Shown in pieces: positions 23,801 to 32,557 of a DNA stretch of 64,000 nucleotides. The translations under genes and the position numbers were made by a program. The first letter of the stretch is position 1, and the number at the start of each line of letters is the position of its first letter. Source of the stretch: Aplysia californica (lineage: Eukaryota; Mollusca; Gastropoda; Aplysiida; Aplysiidae); NCBI RefSeq assembly GCF_000002075.1, contig NW_004797280.1, positions 2,022,592 through 2,086,591 on the forward strand, written 5' to 3'. The notes beneath the pieces are model-generated. The model made no database searches. It saw nothing but the letters and a program-made list of their open reading frames with translations, and was not told where the DNA came from.

Positions 23801-24467
23801 GGATGCCATTATATCGAAGGTCGTTATAGAGAGGCTGCACTGTACCTGTGTCTTTCTTTTTACTATGCTCTCTCAGTGCACACAGGATCTCCTCACCTAA
23901 TGAAACAACAAAGGGTTGAAACACCAGAGATTTTGTTGCACTTTCCTTATGTCTCTAGTCATACCTACAAAATGTTAAAGTATTTCTCTTGCTGGGAATG
24001 TACATTTTTGGGGAATCAGTGCTTTTAGATAAGCCGATGGCCTGTCAGATGTACTCTTACCCTGTCCAAGCTATTTAGTGTTGTTGGATGTTGAAGGTTT
24101 TTTTTTGTGTTGGCTAATGGACCCACCTACTGCATTTTTTTGTGTGGCTGCAAGCACTAGACCCAAAGGAATAGCATTTTTCCTACGAACAGAGCATTTA
24201 TCTCTCTCAATGTGGTCTCTTTAATTGACATTCAACTGAATTCAATTGAATGCCTCAGTTTCTAATTTCAGACTTTCTTTTCAAAAGGACGTTAACTTTA
24301 TTGATATTGTTACGTTGTGATTGTTATATTGTTGGCAATTGTCTTGATGACACTCTGCTTTGCTCTTTTTCAGTGGCTCTGTGCATGTCCTGTGTGGAGG
24401 TGAAGGCCTTACTCTACATACACTGATTGATGGAACTGAAGCCATCACTGGCCAGAATGCATCATAG
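2869..24467 (+). CDS. WDR6: WDR6, tRNA Gm34 methyltransferase WD-repeat subunit (first exon not found)
   Basis: Recognised WD-repeat protein. In humans WDR6 pairs with FTSJ1 (Trm7) to 2'-O-methylate position 34 of tRNA anticodons. Coding exons I place: 2869-2967, 4120-4304, 4870-4985, 6045-6198, 7160-7390, 7804-7866, 8356-8403, 9216-9320, 9770-9846, 10914-11068, 11687-11796, 12277-12531, 13153-13308, 14315-14389, 14769-14948, 15643-15706, 16385-16450, 17080-17788, 19150-19616, 20119-20250, 21770-21867, 22907-22974, 24374-24467 (stop TAG). All have AG/GT borders and every junction keeps frame, giving about 1235 codons; human WDR6 is about 1120 aa. Signature stretches seen: [48 protein letters not shown]. 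The two exons at 17080 and 19150 carry hydrophilic inserts that explain the extra length. The start codon exon (about 25 aa expected) was not identified between 1 and 2868 and may lie left of the window. Two exons (4985, 16450) use the donor GTATCC. Confidence 0.93.
3105..3297 (+). repeat. SINE family C, diverged copy
   Basis: It shares the block GCCCTGACAGGCAGAGT and flanking sequence with the tRNA-headed SINE at 44758-44960. It lies in WDR6 intron 1 of the recognised set, directly before a LINE 3' fragment. The head is poorly preserved here. Confidence 0.5.
3330..3610 (+). mobile_element. LINE 3'-end fragment (C-terminal zinc-knuckle region)
   Basis: The + frame at 3347-3543 encodes a [17 protein letters not shown] segment, the Cys/His cluster typical of the C-terminus of several non-LTR retrotransposon ORF2 proteins. 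It is followed by TWP and a charged tail, then by a GAAGGAGAA-rich simple repeat that looks like the element's 3' tail. No reverse transcriptase is present, so this is a 5'-truncated, dead copy within a WDR6 intron. Confidence 0.65.
6470..6681. mobile_element. TTAA-bounded MITE, 212 bp
   Basis: The ends are TTAACCTCTTCACTGCTGA and, on the other strand, TTAACCCCTTCACTGCTGA: near-perfect inverted repeats including the TTAA target site. There is no coding capacity. It sits in a WDR6 intron. TTAA targeting points to the piggyBac or Kolobok groups. Confidence 0.7.
6690..6800 (+). repeat. LINE 3' tail with ATT/ATC microsatellite
   Basis: The sequence ATTGATGGATGAACTATTA followed by an (ATT)n/(ATC)n run matches the end of the LINE fragment at 21895-22350 (ATTGATGGACGAACTATTA). 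It is probably a short 3' scrap of the same family. Confidence 0.5.
9100..9191. repeat. (TTA)n-rich microsatellite
   Basis: Imperfect ATT/TTA trinucleotide run ending about 25 bp before the WDR6 exon at 9216; it likely contributes to that exon's pyrimidine tract. Confidence 0.8.
9500..9677. mobile_element. Short TA-flanked MITE, 178 bp
   Basis: It begins CAGTCGAAATTGTCTAAGAC after TA and ends GCAGGTTTGATTG before TA. Related short copies with similar ends are at 16537-16719 and 19740-19916, all in WDR6 introns, and a left end occurs at 50433. Non-coding; assigned to the Tc1/mariner-pogo group by TA target and CAGT ends. Confidence 0.7.
9704..9763 (+). repeat. 15-bp minisatellite, four exact copies, abutting a splice acceptor
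   Basis: The unit TTCCCATTTTCTATG is repeated four times without a mismatch and is followed at once by TTTCAG and the WDR6 exon at 9770. The array therefore supplies the polypyrimidine tract, and possibly the branch point, of that acceptor. Confidence 0.9.
10000..10041 (+). other. Possible 42-nt WDR6 cassette exon
   Basis: It is bounded by AACAG on the left and GTGAGC on the right, with phase 2 on both sides and 42 nt length, so it can be included or skipped without shifting frame. Inclusion adds 14 residues ([14 protein letters not shown]). Skipping joins the flanking exons into NSGSLLCYH, which fits the family better (human has a TGALYLYD stretch there). I therefore left it out of the main model. 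Confidence 0.35.
10303..10362. repeat. Inverted repeat
   Basis: TATAGCGGGAACTT is mirrored by AAAAGTCCCGCTATAG about 30 bp downstream, so the stretch can form a hairpin. It may be the core of a small decayed MITE in a WDR6 intron. Ends and target duplication are not clear. Confidence 0.45.
13373..13895 (+). mobile_element. SINE family A, near full length (tRNA-derived)
   Basis: The head reads GGAGGCTCTCGTGGCCTAGAGG (given here as an A-box-like region) and contains GTTCGAATCC, a good RNA polymerase III B box. The body carries the CACCTGGGCAAAATTC block and the tail GCTCATATGACCTTATGC, then poly-A at 13877-13895. It lies in a WDR6 intron. The ~520-bp length is long for a tRNA SINE. The T/C-rich middle (13440-13630) may be an expansion. 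Confidence 0.75.
16537..16719. mobile_element. Short TA-flanked MITE, 183 bp
   Basis: It starts CACTCAAAATTGTCCAAGAT after TA and ends GCAGGTTCAAATG before TA. Same family as 9500-9677, in a WDR6 intron. Confidence 0.65.
16784..16830 (-). repeat. SINE family A tail scrap
   Basis: Reverse-strand copy of the shared SINE tail (GCATAAGGTCATATGAG on the + strand). Only about 45 bp are preserved. Confidence 0.6.
18060..18600 (-). repeat. Nested SINE cluster
   Basis: Read on the minus strand, a family A head lies at 18595-18550 and body sequence at 18200-18075. Between them, at about 18337-18497, a plus-strand piece ends in GCTCATATGACCTTATGC and resembles the fragment at 26937-27090. The simplest reading is one SINE inserted into or recombined with another, within a WDR6 intron. 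Confidence 0.5.
19740..19916. mobile_element. Short TA-flanked MITE, 177 bp
   Basis: It shares the interior and both ends with 9500-9677. It ends GCAGGTTCCACTG. The first bases of the left end have drifted. It lies in a WDR6 intron. Confidence 0.6.
20267..20846. mobile_element. TTAA-bounded element, 580 bp, with nested LINE scrap
   Basis: Left end TTAAACTCATTCAGTGCT; right end AGCACTGAATGAGTTAA. These are inverted repeats with TTAA at both borders. It starts only 17 bp after the WDR6 exon ending at 20250. The interior from about 20505 to 20750 is an antisense LINE fragment, so one element entered the other or captured it. Confidence 0.7.
20505..20750 (-). mobile_element. LINE C-terminal fragment (antisense)
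   Basis: The minus strand, in shifting frames, reads like the common C-terminal segment of LINE ORF2 (a GHTLR-like start, a basic K/R-rich run, then [18 protein letters not shown], resembling the family's [16 protein letters not shown]). Several frame breaks; dead copy. Confidence 0.55.
21391..21637 (+). mobile_element. piggyBac-like MITE, 247 bp, copy 1
   Basis: TTAACCCTGTCAGTACG at the left and CATACAGATAGGGTTAA at the right. Two more copies are at 25085-25337 and 39117-39361 (inverted). The consensus ends are TTAACCCTATCCGTACG. TTAA target with CCCT ends fits piggyBac. Interior blocks (GGAACTCTGTGC, AGAAGTATT, ACCCCGGGG) are shared by all copies. Confidence 0.8.
21895..22350 (+). mobile_element. 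LINE 3' fragment
   Basis: The frame at 21900-22127 reads [14 protein letters not shown] then, further on, [16 protein letters not shown], a familiar non-LTR ORF2 C-terminal pattern (WTGHVIRM ... DRPSWR). The end at 22320-22350 is CATTGATGGACGAAC with an (ATT)n tail. 5' truncated, in a WDR6 intron. Confidence 0.65.
23675..23842. mobile_element. Tigger/pogo-like MITE, 168 bp
   Basis: It begins CAGTGCAGCCTCTCTATAAC and ends with the near-exact reverse complement (GTTATAGAGAGGCTGCACTG), each flanked by TA. The CAGT...CTCTATAACGA signature is typical of pogo/Tigger ends. No coding capacity. Confidence 0.85.
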
Positions 24468-24493
24468 AAGCCTGTCCCATGCTATCTGTGCAC

Positions 24494-24499
24494 AATAAA
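24494..24499 (+). terminator. WDR6 polyadenylation signal
   Basis: Canonical AATAAA 27 bp after the WDR6 stop codon, with a T/G-rich stretch following. It implies a very short 3' UTR. Confidence 0.75.
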
Positions 24500-25084
24500 T
24501 TATTTACATTATACTCCTGAGTGTTTTTTGGGGTAGTCTGTAAATGTTACTGTTACTTCACTTTTTAAATGATCTATTCAGTGTTTGTTGTTAAGAGTTT
24601 CAATGTGCAGTGGTTGCCATTCTGCTTTTAGAGAGATCTACTTTGCCTAGACTTGGTACAAGGATATGCTTGGACAGGATAACGGTTGTATGATATCAGT
24701 AAAGATAGAGAGTTTATCAAAGGCAGCCAGCCCAGCTTTGGTAGGCTTACTTTTCCTCTACTATTTCATCTGTGAAGGTGTCATCCGTGAGTACAGGGTT
24801 CTCACAGAACTGTAACATTTCTACTTAGTCTGAGAAGACCACGTTACCTGTACTTGGATCACAGATTTTAAGAAGTAAGAAAGAACCATTTCCTGCATGA
24901 AAAGAGGAAACCATGGTACATTGTCACAAAAGGCAAATGCAGTACCCCAGACCAGAGCTTGCCAACCTGGGCGGCATCATCCACTAGTGGGCAATTTGAT
25001 TATTTTGGTGGGCTGTGGGGATCAACAAGGTAGTTACAGAGTGTTGTATATTGTTGGTGGGCGGTTGGAAAATTTTAGCCCCCC

Positions 25085-25337
25085 TTAACTCTATCCGTGC
25101 GTTGTATTTTACTATCGTATCCATACGACGTGGGGAACTCTGTGCCACCAACCACTTTCAAAGAGGAAATTTACTTGTTAATCCGATCCGTACGCTTTGC
25201 ATAGCAATAGCAGTTGGTCAAAATGATTTTATGAGAAATTAAGTTTCAAGGAGATCTTCGTTCTAGAAGTATTCTAAAATGTGAAGAATACAACCCCTGG
25301 GGTACAAAATTACCCCAGGGCGTACGGATAGGGTTAA
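25085..25337 (+). mobile_element. piggyBac-like MITE, 253 bp, copy 2
   Basis: TTAACTCTATCCGTGCG to CGTACGGATAGGGTTAA. Same orientation as copy 1, in the WDR6-FTCD intergenic region. Confidence 0.8.
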
Positions 25338-26929
25338 ACAAAAAGGGGCACTGGCTATAAAAAGGATGACAAGTTCTGCTTTAGACTCGAGAGCCCCATC
25401 CCTTTAATGGACATAACAGCTGCACCCTTGAGTCTTTTGTCATTTCTAAAACTAAAATCTTAGTAAAGTATGTATCAACATAATAACAACAAATCCAGCC
25501 AGATCGAGTTTTGCTTAAAAGTTTATTGGCATAAAATAAATGGAGCTGTGATTAACATAATCCACTTAGACATTCAGAGGGAAAGAATAAGTTGATACAG
25601 TAGTATAAAAAAACTTGTAAAATTATACAACATACCTCAGCTTGAACTGAATTATGGATAGCATCACAGAGTTAGCAATATGCAGTGTACAGTGAATCCC
25701 TCTTTTATGAACAGAAGAGAGTGATGAATGATCAGATAAAAGTAAGAGATCTCTATAGTTGAGAAGTATATATGGATAAAATTGCAGATGGCGATCAGGA
25801 GGTGATAGAGTAATACTTGTGGTTTTTGGAAACATGAGACTACCTCTTTTGGCATTTGTAAAAGTAAAAGCTTCCAGTTTCATGAAAATATTTACCTAGA
25901 AGGTCAAAGTGTTCTGATTCTTTCAGCCCCTTAGTGAGTTCTCTACACGATGTATTAAGTACTGTATTATAGGTATTGGAAAGTATTTATATTGAGGCAA
26001 CTCATCATCCTCATTGCCTTTCTCACCCTGAATCAGAATATTGGCCACGAACAAACACTTTCCACCTTTCCCTACCCTGAGCTAGCCGCTTGATGTTATT
26101 CCATGTCTTCCCACTTTTCTGTACATCAATTTTGGGACTCTTCTCCAGGTTCCATGTGGTCATCCCCTTGATCTTTTACCTTGAGGCAACAAGTGCTGTA
26201 TAAATTTAGCATCACCTGACTTTAGTTATCATGTATCACCATAAAAGCGTCTTCAGGCCTCTTTACAAAACATTTCAAACAATAGAGGTCATCATATGCT
26301 TCTTTCATATATCTGGAGAAAAACTAAGTGCTTATATCGTGGACATTTCAAATTAGACAAAAATTCATTAGAATTAGAAGCATGAAACTAAGTCTTTCTT
26401 TACTGAATTTTAATATGCCATTGAGCACCAAAAGATAAGCTTATTGTAAAAAAAAATTGCAGCTACGAACGTGAGAAATTGTACACTTTTTGACTTGAAA
26501 AATGACTTCATGCACTGGAAATAAATTTTGCCTGCTTTCTGTAGGCACATATATATATTATAGTATAGCCGTTCTATTGACAGGTACAAAAGTACAAAAC
26601 TTGGAATTGAAGAAAAGTTCCTAGCATGAACTGAAATTAGAAAATGGTAAGATAATGCATTCCGCTTCAATTATGACTTAGAGTGAATGAAATGTTAGAT
26701 GCCATGAAGTAAGAATACTAGACCAAGTAGATGGGCCCCCAAAACGATTTCACCTTCAATGATACAAAATATATCATGAGTGTGCATGAATATTGAGTGA
26801 GCAGGACAACAACACAACTATTGTCATTTAATGCGGGAAAGCAAGATAGATCCAACAAAGAGAAAGAAAAGAAGTAGGACCTTCCAGTCTCATCCTCCAA
26901 GGTATGTGTGTTTGTTGAAAAGTACAACG

Positions 26930-27115
26930 TGGTTAGTTGGCGGGCACACTGGTGTGATTTGCTCCTTCTTTCCTATCGCACATCGATTCTCTTTATCTTT
27001 TCTTTTTTTTTTGTGAGTTGCTCTCCAGTAACATCTCTAATCTTAAACACTTACACTATCTATTTGTATTGGAAGTGCCGTAAAACTCTCAATAAAACTA
27101 AATGCACATGAAGGA
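26930..27115 (+). repeat. SINE fragment
   Basis: GCACACTGGTGTGATTTGCTCC followed by CTTCTTTCCTATC matches the insert at about 18340-18440. It ends with GTGCCGTAAAACTCTC and an A-rich stretch similar to the common SINE tail. Confidence 0.5.
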
Positions 27116-27427
27116 AAAAAGAACAAAAGCACCATACCAAAACCTCAAAGCAAAAAGTAGCTGAGGCAGAAGAAATCTATATAAACATCAAAAGCATCTG
27201 GATAAATACACCATCCAATAAAGGTCTCCAAGTATATATTCATAACATCTGAAGTCTCTGGTTCATCATATTTTTTATATAAATCATAAGTCAAGTAATG
27301 ATACTTAAAGGAGTTAATTACCTTGAGATTGTCTCAAGACAAATCAGTCCAGACATAATTTTGCAATAAAGCAAAACTAAATGAAGAAGGCCTAAAAATA
27401 ACGAAGGTGTCACAAGAAGGAAATTTT

Positions 27428-27665
27428 CTGGTCTTCCTCACTCAACCTAGGTGGAAATGGGTACATTGTAGCACCTGGCTGTAGACAGTGAAAGATGTTG
27501 TCAGTTTGTTAGTGTTTTAGAGCGTAAAATCCGTAGCTTGCACTGTAACTGTAACTGTAAGCTTCCCGGGAAGCCGAGAGTGTTTTAGAGTCGGCTGGGG
27601 GTAATAATAGTTGTAAAGTGCATAGACCAAGCTGCTGAGAGTGGATATACGCTATAAATGCAATC
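27428..27665 (+). repeat. SINE family D fragment (conserved central domain)
   Basis: It shares GGTGGAAATGGGTAC, GACAGTGAAAGAT, GCTTCCCGGGAAG and a GCGCTATA-like tail with the longer antisense copy at 43790-44132. The tRNA-like head is missing. The AAATGGGTAC block is widespread in animal SINE central domains. Confidence 0.55.
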
Positions 27666-30600
27666 ATTAATAGAATGTCCAATTTATATTGCCAAATTAT
27701 ATTTTTTTTAAAGAAAACAAAACAAGCAAAAGTCCAGCAAAATCCAAAACATCAGGAAAAAACAAAAACAAAGAAAAAGCAATCATAATACTAATACACG
27801 TTCACACAAAACTTTTTTTTCCACACCACAAAAATCAAATATCACACAAGCAGCATTGACATTCAAAATATATACTTTTTTTTTTCAAAATAAAAAAAAA
27901 ACATGCTCATTTTTTTTTTCAAGGGAGATATTTATAGTCATCAATATCATCAGTATGATGCAGCTGCAAAGACAGTTTGGTCCTCTTGTGCTATATCACT
28001 TGTGCCTCAGCATTAAAAAATTAATGAGAAGAATCTTTCACCTATTTACATGTAATAGTGATAGGGTAATTTAAAATATTGTAAAGCATCGCCACCATCA
28101 ATAAGAGAGAGAACATTGATTCAGACAATCTTTCCCCTTAAAGCAGATTAGAACTTCGGAGCAATCTTAAACACTTAATTCCAAAGTCCTATGACTCTCA
28201 ATTTATTGCTCCAAAGTAGAAAGAGCACCTCTTGGGAAAATTGAAAGGAGGAAAAGATTCCTATTTAGTATAGAACCTGTGCTTTGTATGGAGGCAGCAT
28301 AACTGCTAATACTGATATGTGACTTTTTAAAGTGATGAAACTCTGTGGTGAACTTCTCAATACCATCCCTGAGTACTCTCTTTCTTTAACAATAATATAT
28401 CGACTGCTTCGTGTAAGACTCTGCCATATGCTATTTTGAAAAGTGAAGTACGATGAAGTCTTATTCTGAGCAGTCTATATTGTACATGCGTTGCCTAAAA
28501 TACCCAACATGCATAAGAAAACAGAAATTTTAAAACTTTATAGGACCTTGAAAGACGACTTTTTCAGCCTCCAGTAAGTGTCAGTAACAGTAACAGTGGT
28601 ATGAGAAATAAATCACAAATTTAAAAAAGAGATCTCCAGCCTTCCTGTTTGAGTCTGTGCCTCATTGTTCTCATGTTTTTAATGTTTTTAATTTTTTTTT
28701 CCCATTCATAAACATGTCCGAAAAACTGTTTGTTTCAAGTACATATACAACAACTGCAATAAAAAAATAAACCAGTCCTTCTGGTAGGAATTTGTTCCCC
28801 TCTGTTATATCTCCTATTCCTTTATTTATGCAAGGTCTCTTTACCTTGTCAATGCTAGTAACTATTTTTCTCATAAGAATAAAGCCTGCGATGTTGAATT
28901 TCTAACTTTTCCTGACCCTATAATCAAAACACAATTAATAAAACTTGCTTTTCTGCAACAACAAACATCCTGATTACTGTTCAGCTGTTTAATTAAAGCA
29001 TTATCACCAACTACCATTCAAATGAAGATAAGACTGTAAATGAAGTATATCAACAAGACTGAAGATTGTAAATGAAGTACATCAACAAGACTGAAGATTG
29101 TAAATGAAGTACATCAACAACACATATTTCTTTGCTGATAGTCAACAGAAGTTGGAAGGCATTGTGAGAAAATCATCATCATACAAAGGATTAAGACAGT
29201 AAACAAAACTTTTTAAAAAATTGCATAGAACCAAATCACCATAAAAGAAGAAAAACAAGGTGAAATTTTAAAATACATATTGGGCAACAAAAAAGAAATT
29301 TAAAAAAATATGAATACTTGTGGTTTTCCAAAAACAACACATACATTAATTCGCTTGATGAGCAAATCCCAGTGAGCTTTTCACATAGCAGTTTAAAAAC
29401 CCCCAGAAAACAAGTTAACAAAGACAAATTAAAAAAGAACAAGACTTGTCTGAGAAGAATAGATAGCACTTCAAGTAGGGACTGAACATTTCCCTTGTGC
29501 AAAGAGTACTCAGTGTTTTATATTACCTTAAAAAATGCAACACATTTTGATTTTGTCAGAAAAAAATAAATAGAACTTTGGACTATAAAAAACACAACAA
29601 AAAACCTGTTCAAAACAAAGCATTCTCTACTATAGTATAATCCTAACTGATATCGACATGCCTTGGGAAGTGGATTTGATGTCGAGATAAAAATGATGAT
29701 AAATGAAAATAAAGCCAAAGAGGAAAAAACAAGGGGAGGTCAGCGGTAAAAAGACAACACTACTTTTTTAAGCTGGTTGCTTCCATTGATGGGGGGGGAG
29801 TTACAGTACCAAAGACCGAGCGGCGCCTTTTTTTCCCCATTTATGTTCGTGGGCTTCGCCAGGTACCCAGGAAGCATGTCGATAAAGCATAGTGGGCCGA
29901 AAAAAGTCGATAAGAGAAATTGTTTAGTGAAGATATTGAAGGAAAAATTTCGTAATTGGAAAATATGTCAAAATGTTGATACATCAGCTGTCGATATAAG
30001 TGGATTATACAGTAGGCCTACATAAAGTCTCTACATAAAAAAAAAAGTCTCTGCATACTGTATACCATAATTTTAAACGATGAAAGTAATTTTCTAAACT
30101 TATGAACTGAGGATTTCAATTCTTCTGACTAGTACAGTCATGAACTGAAGGTTGCAAAAATGCACTAGATTTTGACAATACAAACCATGCCAACACAAAA
30201 TACTGTGATAAACAAAGCATGATGAAACTCGATTATTCTAACTAGTAACTGCAGTCTACCCTCTTTATCACTCCACTGGTTCTTGCCACACAAGACACTG
30301 AGGCTGTATGGACACCTTCCAGCCTAAGTGACTGGTCACCCACAAGACACTCAAAAAACAATGTAGTCCAATAGCCGTATTTCACCTTTTTATATGATTG
30401 AAATGCAATATATAATGAATATGGCAAGGTTAACTGTTTTCAACAGAAAACATTTTGCAGAAAAACCCTCATATACTGGCATAAGTAGCCTATAATTGTT
30501 ACAGTGGAACAGTTGAGGACTCACACTGAAACTTATACAAAGAACATTCACAATTCTTATAATCAGAATCATCAATTTTTTTCTCATTCTCAACCCTTGC

Positions 30601-31768
30601 AAGATGAGGAAAAAATGTAATGTAGAAATATCATTTTGAACATTTTGGTCAGAGAGTTGATGCCAACTACTGAACAATCCTACTAATACCATCCCTTTGT
30701 AGTAAGAACCAAAAAAAAAGCATCCATCAGAATTAATTTTATCTCTATGCAAAAGAGGGACTTATATTGGTTATGATGATTTGATATGACAAAAAACAAC
30801 CCAACAAACAAGCATGAGTTGGATAAAGGATGCAAAGATGTGATAAAATGACTACAGTAACGGAAAACATATGGCAGTGAAAAGAGCAAGTCTGTGAAAT
30901 AAGCAGCCACTTTCTGCTCCATAGTTTCATGATGGAACAAAGACTTTAGTATTTCGTCTACATAGTAAAGTAATCAAGCAACATCACACAGTGTGTAAAT
31001 GCCTCATTCCTTCTCACTGAAAAATGTATAAGACAACTATGGGATCTATAGGTTTAGGAATGATCCTTTACATCAATATCATCTTGTAAGTTGAAACTTT
31101 AATATCAAATATTATGCAAAGAAATATGGCCCAGTTGACTATTTTTAAAATATTCAAAACAACTCAGTTCAAGCATAAAGGAAACAATTTAAAAAAAAAT
31201 ATTTTCAGTAATGGCGGCAAGCTTTTGGAATGCAGATAAAAATGAAATGGCTCCTCAATAAACAACATTTTTAACAGATGTATTTCTCCACCCATTGTAC
31301 CATATTGCAAGCGACAGAAAGTAAATATGAAACTAATATCGGCACAATTGTTTCCTTAAGACAAACAAAAGAAAACATAAGAAATCAAAGGGTCTAGTCT
31401 GGTCCATTTTAAAACTTACAACGCATTCTTTCAATACTGATGCCAATCTGTTCTTGAGTATTTTAAAAATATTTGTTAAAACCCTTTTAGTCATTCTTTT
31501 GAACAGCGACTGAACATTTAGATTCTCCACTAGACTTTTCTGCTCATCTTTCAAATACAGAGTATTAAAAAAACCCACATTGTATGGAGAGCTATGTAGT
31601 GGCACTGATACAAAATATAAAATAAATGTCATGTGACGTATCTGCCCAAATTTCAAAGACCAATGTAAAGATACACCACAGGTAACTCATTTGGACTCAG
31701 AATGTTAGACATTTTCACTTGCTGTGGTGAGCCTGACCATGTTTCACATTTTAAGACATATAATTCTT
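27666..31768. other. AT-rich intergenic stretch with no recognised gene
   Basis: Long A- and T-rich sequence, no convincing coding frame on either strand. A small GC-richer island around 29790-29890 opens an 82-codon + frame (29777-30025), which I do not recognise and do not call. A tandem repeat lies at 29030-29120. Part of the right side may be FTCD 3' UTR. Confidence 0.5.
29030..29120. repeat. 32-bp tandem repeat, about 2.8 copies
   Basis: Two identical 32-bp units (29057-29088 and 29089-29120), each containing GAAGATTGTAAATGAAGTAC, preceded by a shortened copy from 29030. Confidence 0.9.
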
Positions 31769-31774
31769 TTTATT
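31769..31774 (-). terminator. Candidate FTCD polyadenylation signal
   Basis: TTTATT on the + strand (AATAAA on the minus strand) about 790 bp beyond the FTCD stop. It is the nearest canonical hexamer I found. Use is inferred only. Confidence 0.3.
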
Positions 31775-32557
31775 GTAATGTACCTGTCTAGTCAAGTATA
31801 AACACTACGCAATTATATTGTTATCAAAGAAGACCTTTACGACTATATTACTTGGACTGACAAGTGAAGAGTTGTCTGTTGTACAGAAGTACTGTAAAAG
31901 TTCTGTCTGTAGCAGAGTACTTCAAACTTCTGCATTCTGAAATATCTTTTTAAAATAGCTGCTTGAATGGGTACAGGGTAACCAGTTATTAGGACCTTTT
32001 AAAAATACTGTTATATTTTACTGTTTTCAATATTAGATGTAGGCAAAGAACAGCCATTTAAAGCTGAGTGGTATAAAGAGTAGGAGAATTACTTTTCCTC
32101 CAATACACAGGTGTGAAATGAAAACTTAAAGAGTAAAAGAGAAAACAGCTGTTGAAAACTAAACAACCTCTGACAGCCATTACATCTTCAAACTTGGATA
32201 TAATATTCGACCAGAAGTAATGACCTGAGCAATTTTAAGACCTGATAATAAAGATTATGACGATAAAATTTTTTAAAAATGAAACAGTCGCAGCAGTAGT
32301 ACCACAATCACAATATCGAAGTATCGAGGCAACTTTGTCGGTAAAATATGTCATCAAACTGGTGTCCACAAGCAGCAATCACAATATGGATATCTCACAT
32401 ATATTGTAAACAAATAACGTCAGTTAAGACCGGTGATTACAAAACGGCAGGCATCGATTAAAGTTTTACACAAAATAATAATACTTTTCTAAGGGAACAG
32501 TGATCTAACACTGAAATTTCATCAAGCCATATCAACTGGTAAGAAAGAACATTTTGC

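Noticed and set aside
29030-29120. CRISPR-like array
   Set aside because: Units are directly adjacent with no spacers; simple tandem repeat in a eukaryotic genome.
29777-30025. 82-codon + frame in the intergenic region
   Set aside because: No recognisable motif, no neighbouring splice partners, and the composition changes from GC-rich to AT-rich midway.
25500-32557. Protein-coding gene on the minus strand between WDR6 and FTCD
   Set aside because: Many short frames but none with domain similarity or consistent splice borders; FTCD already ends with a family-like C-terminus at 32558.
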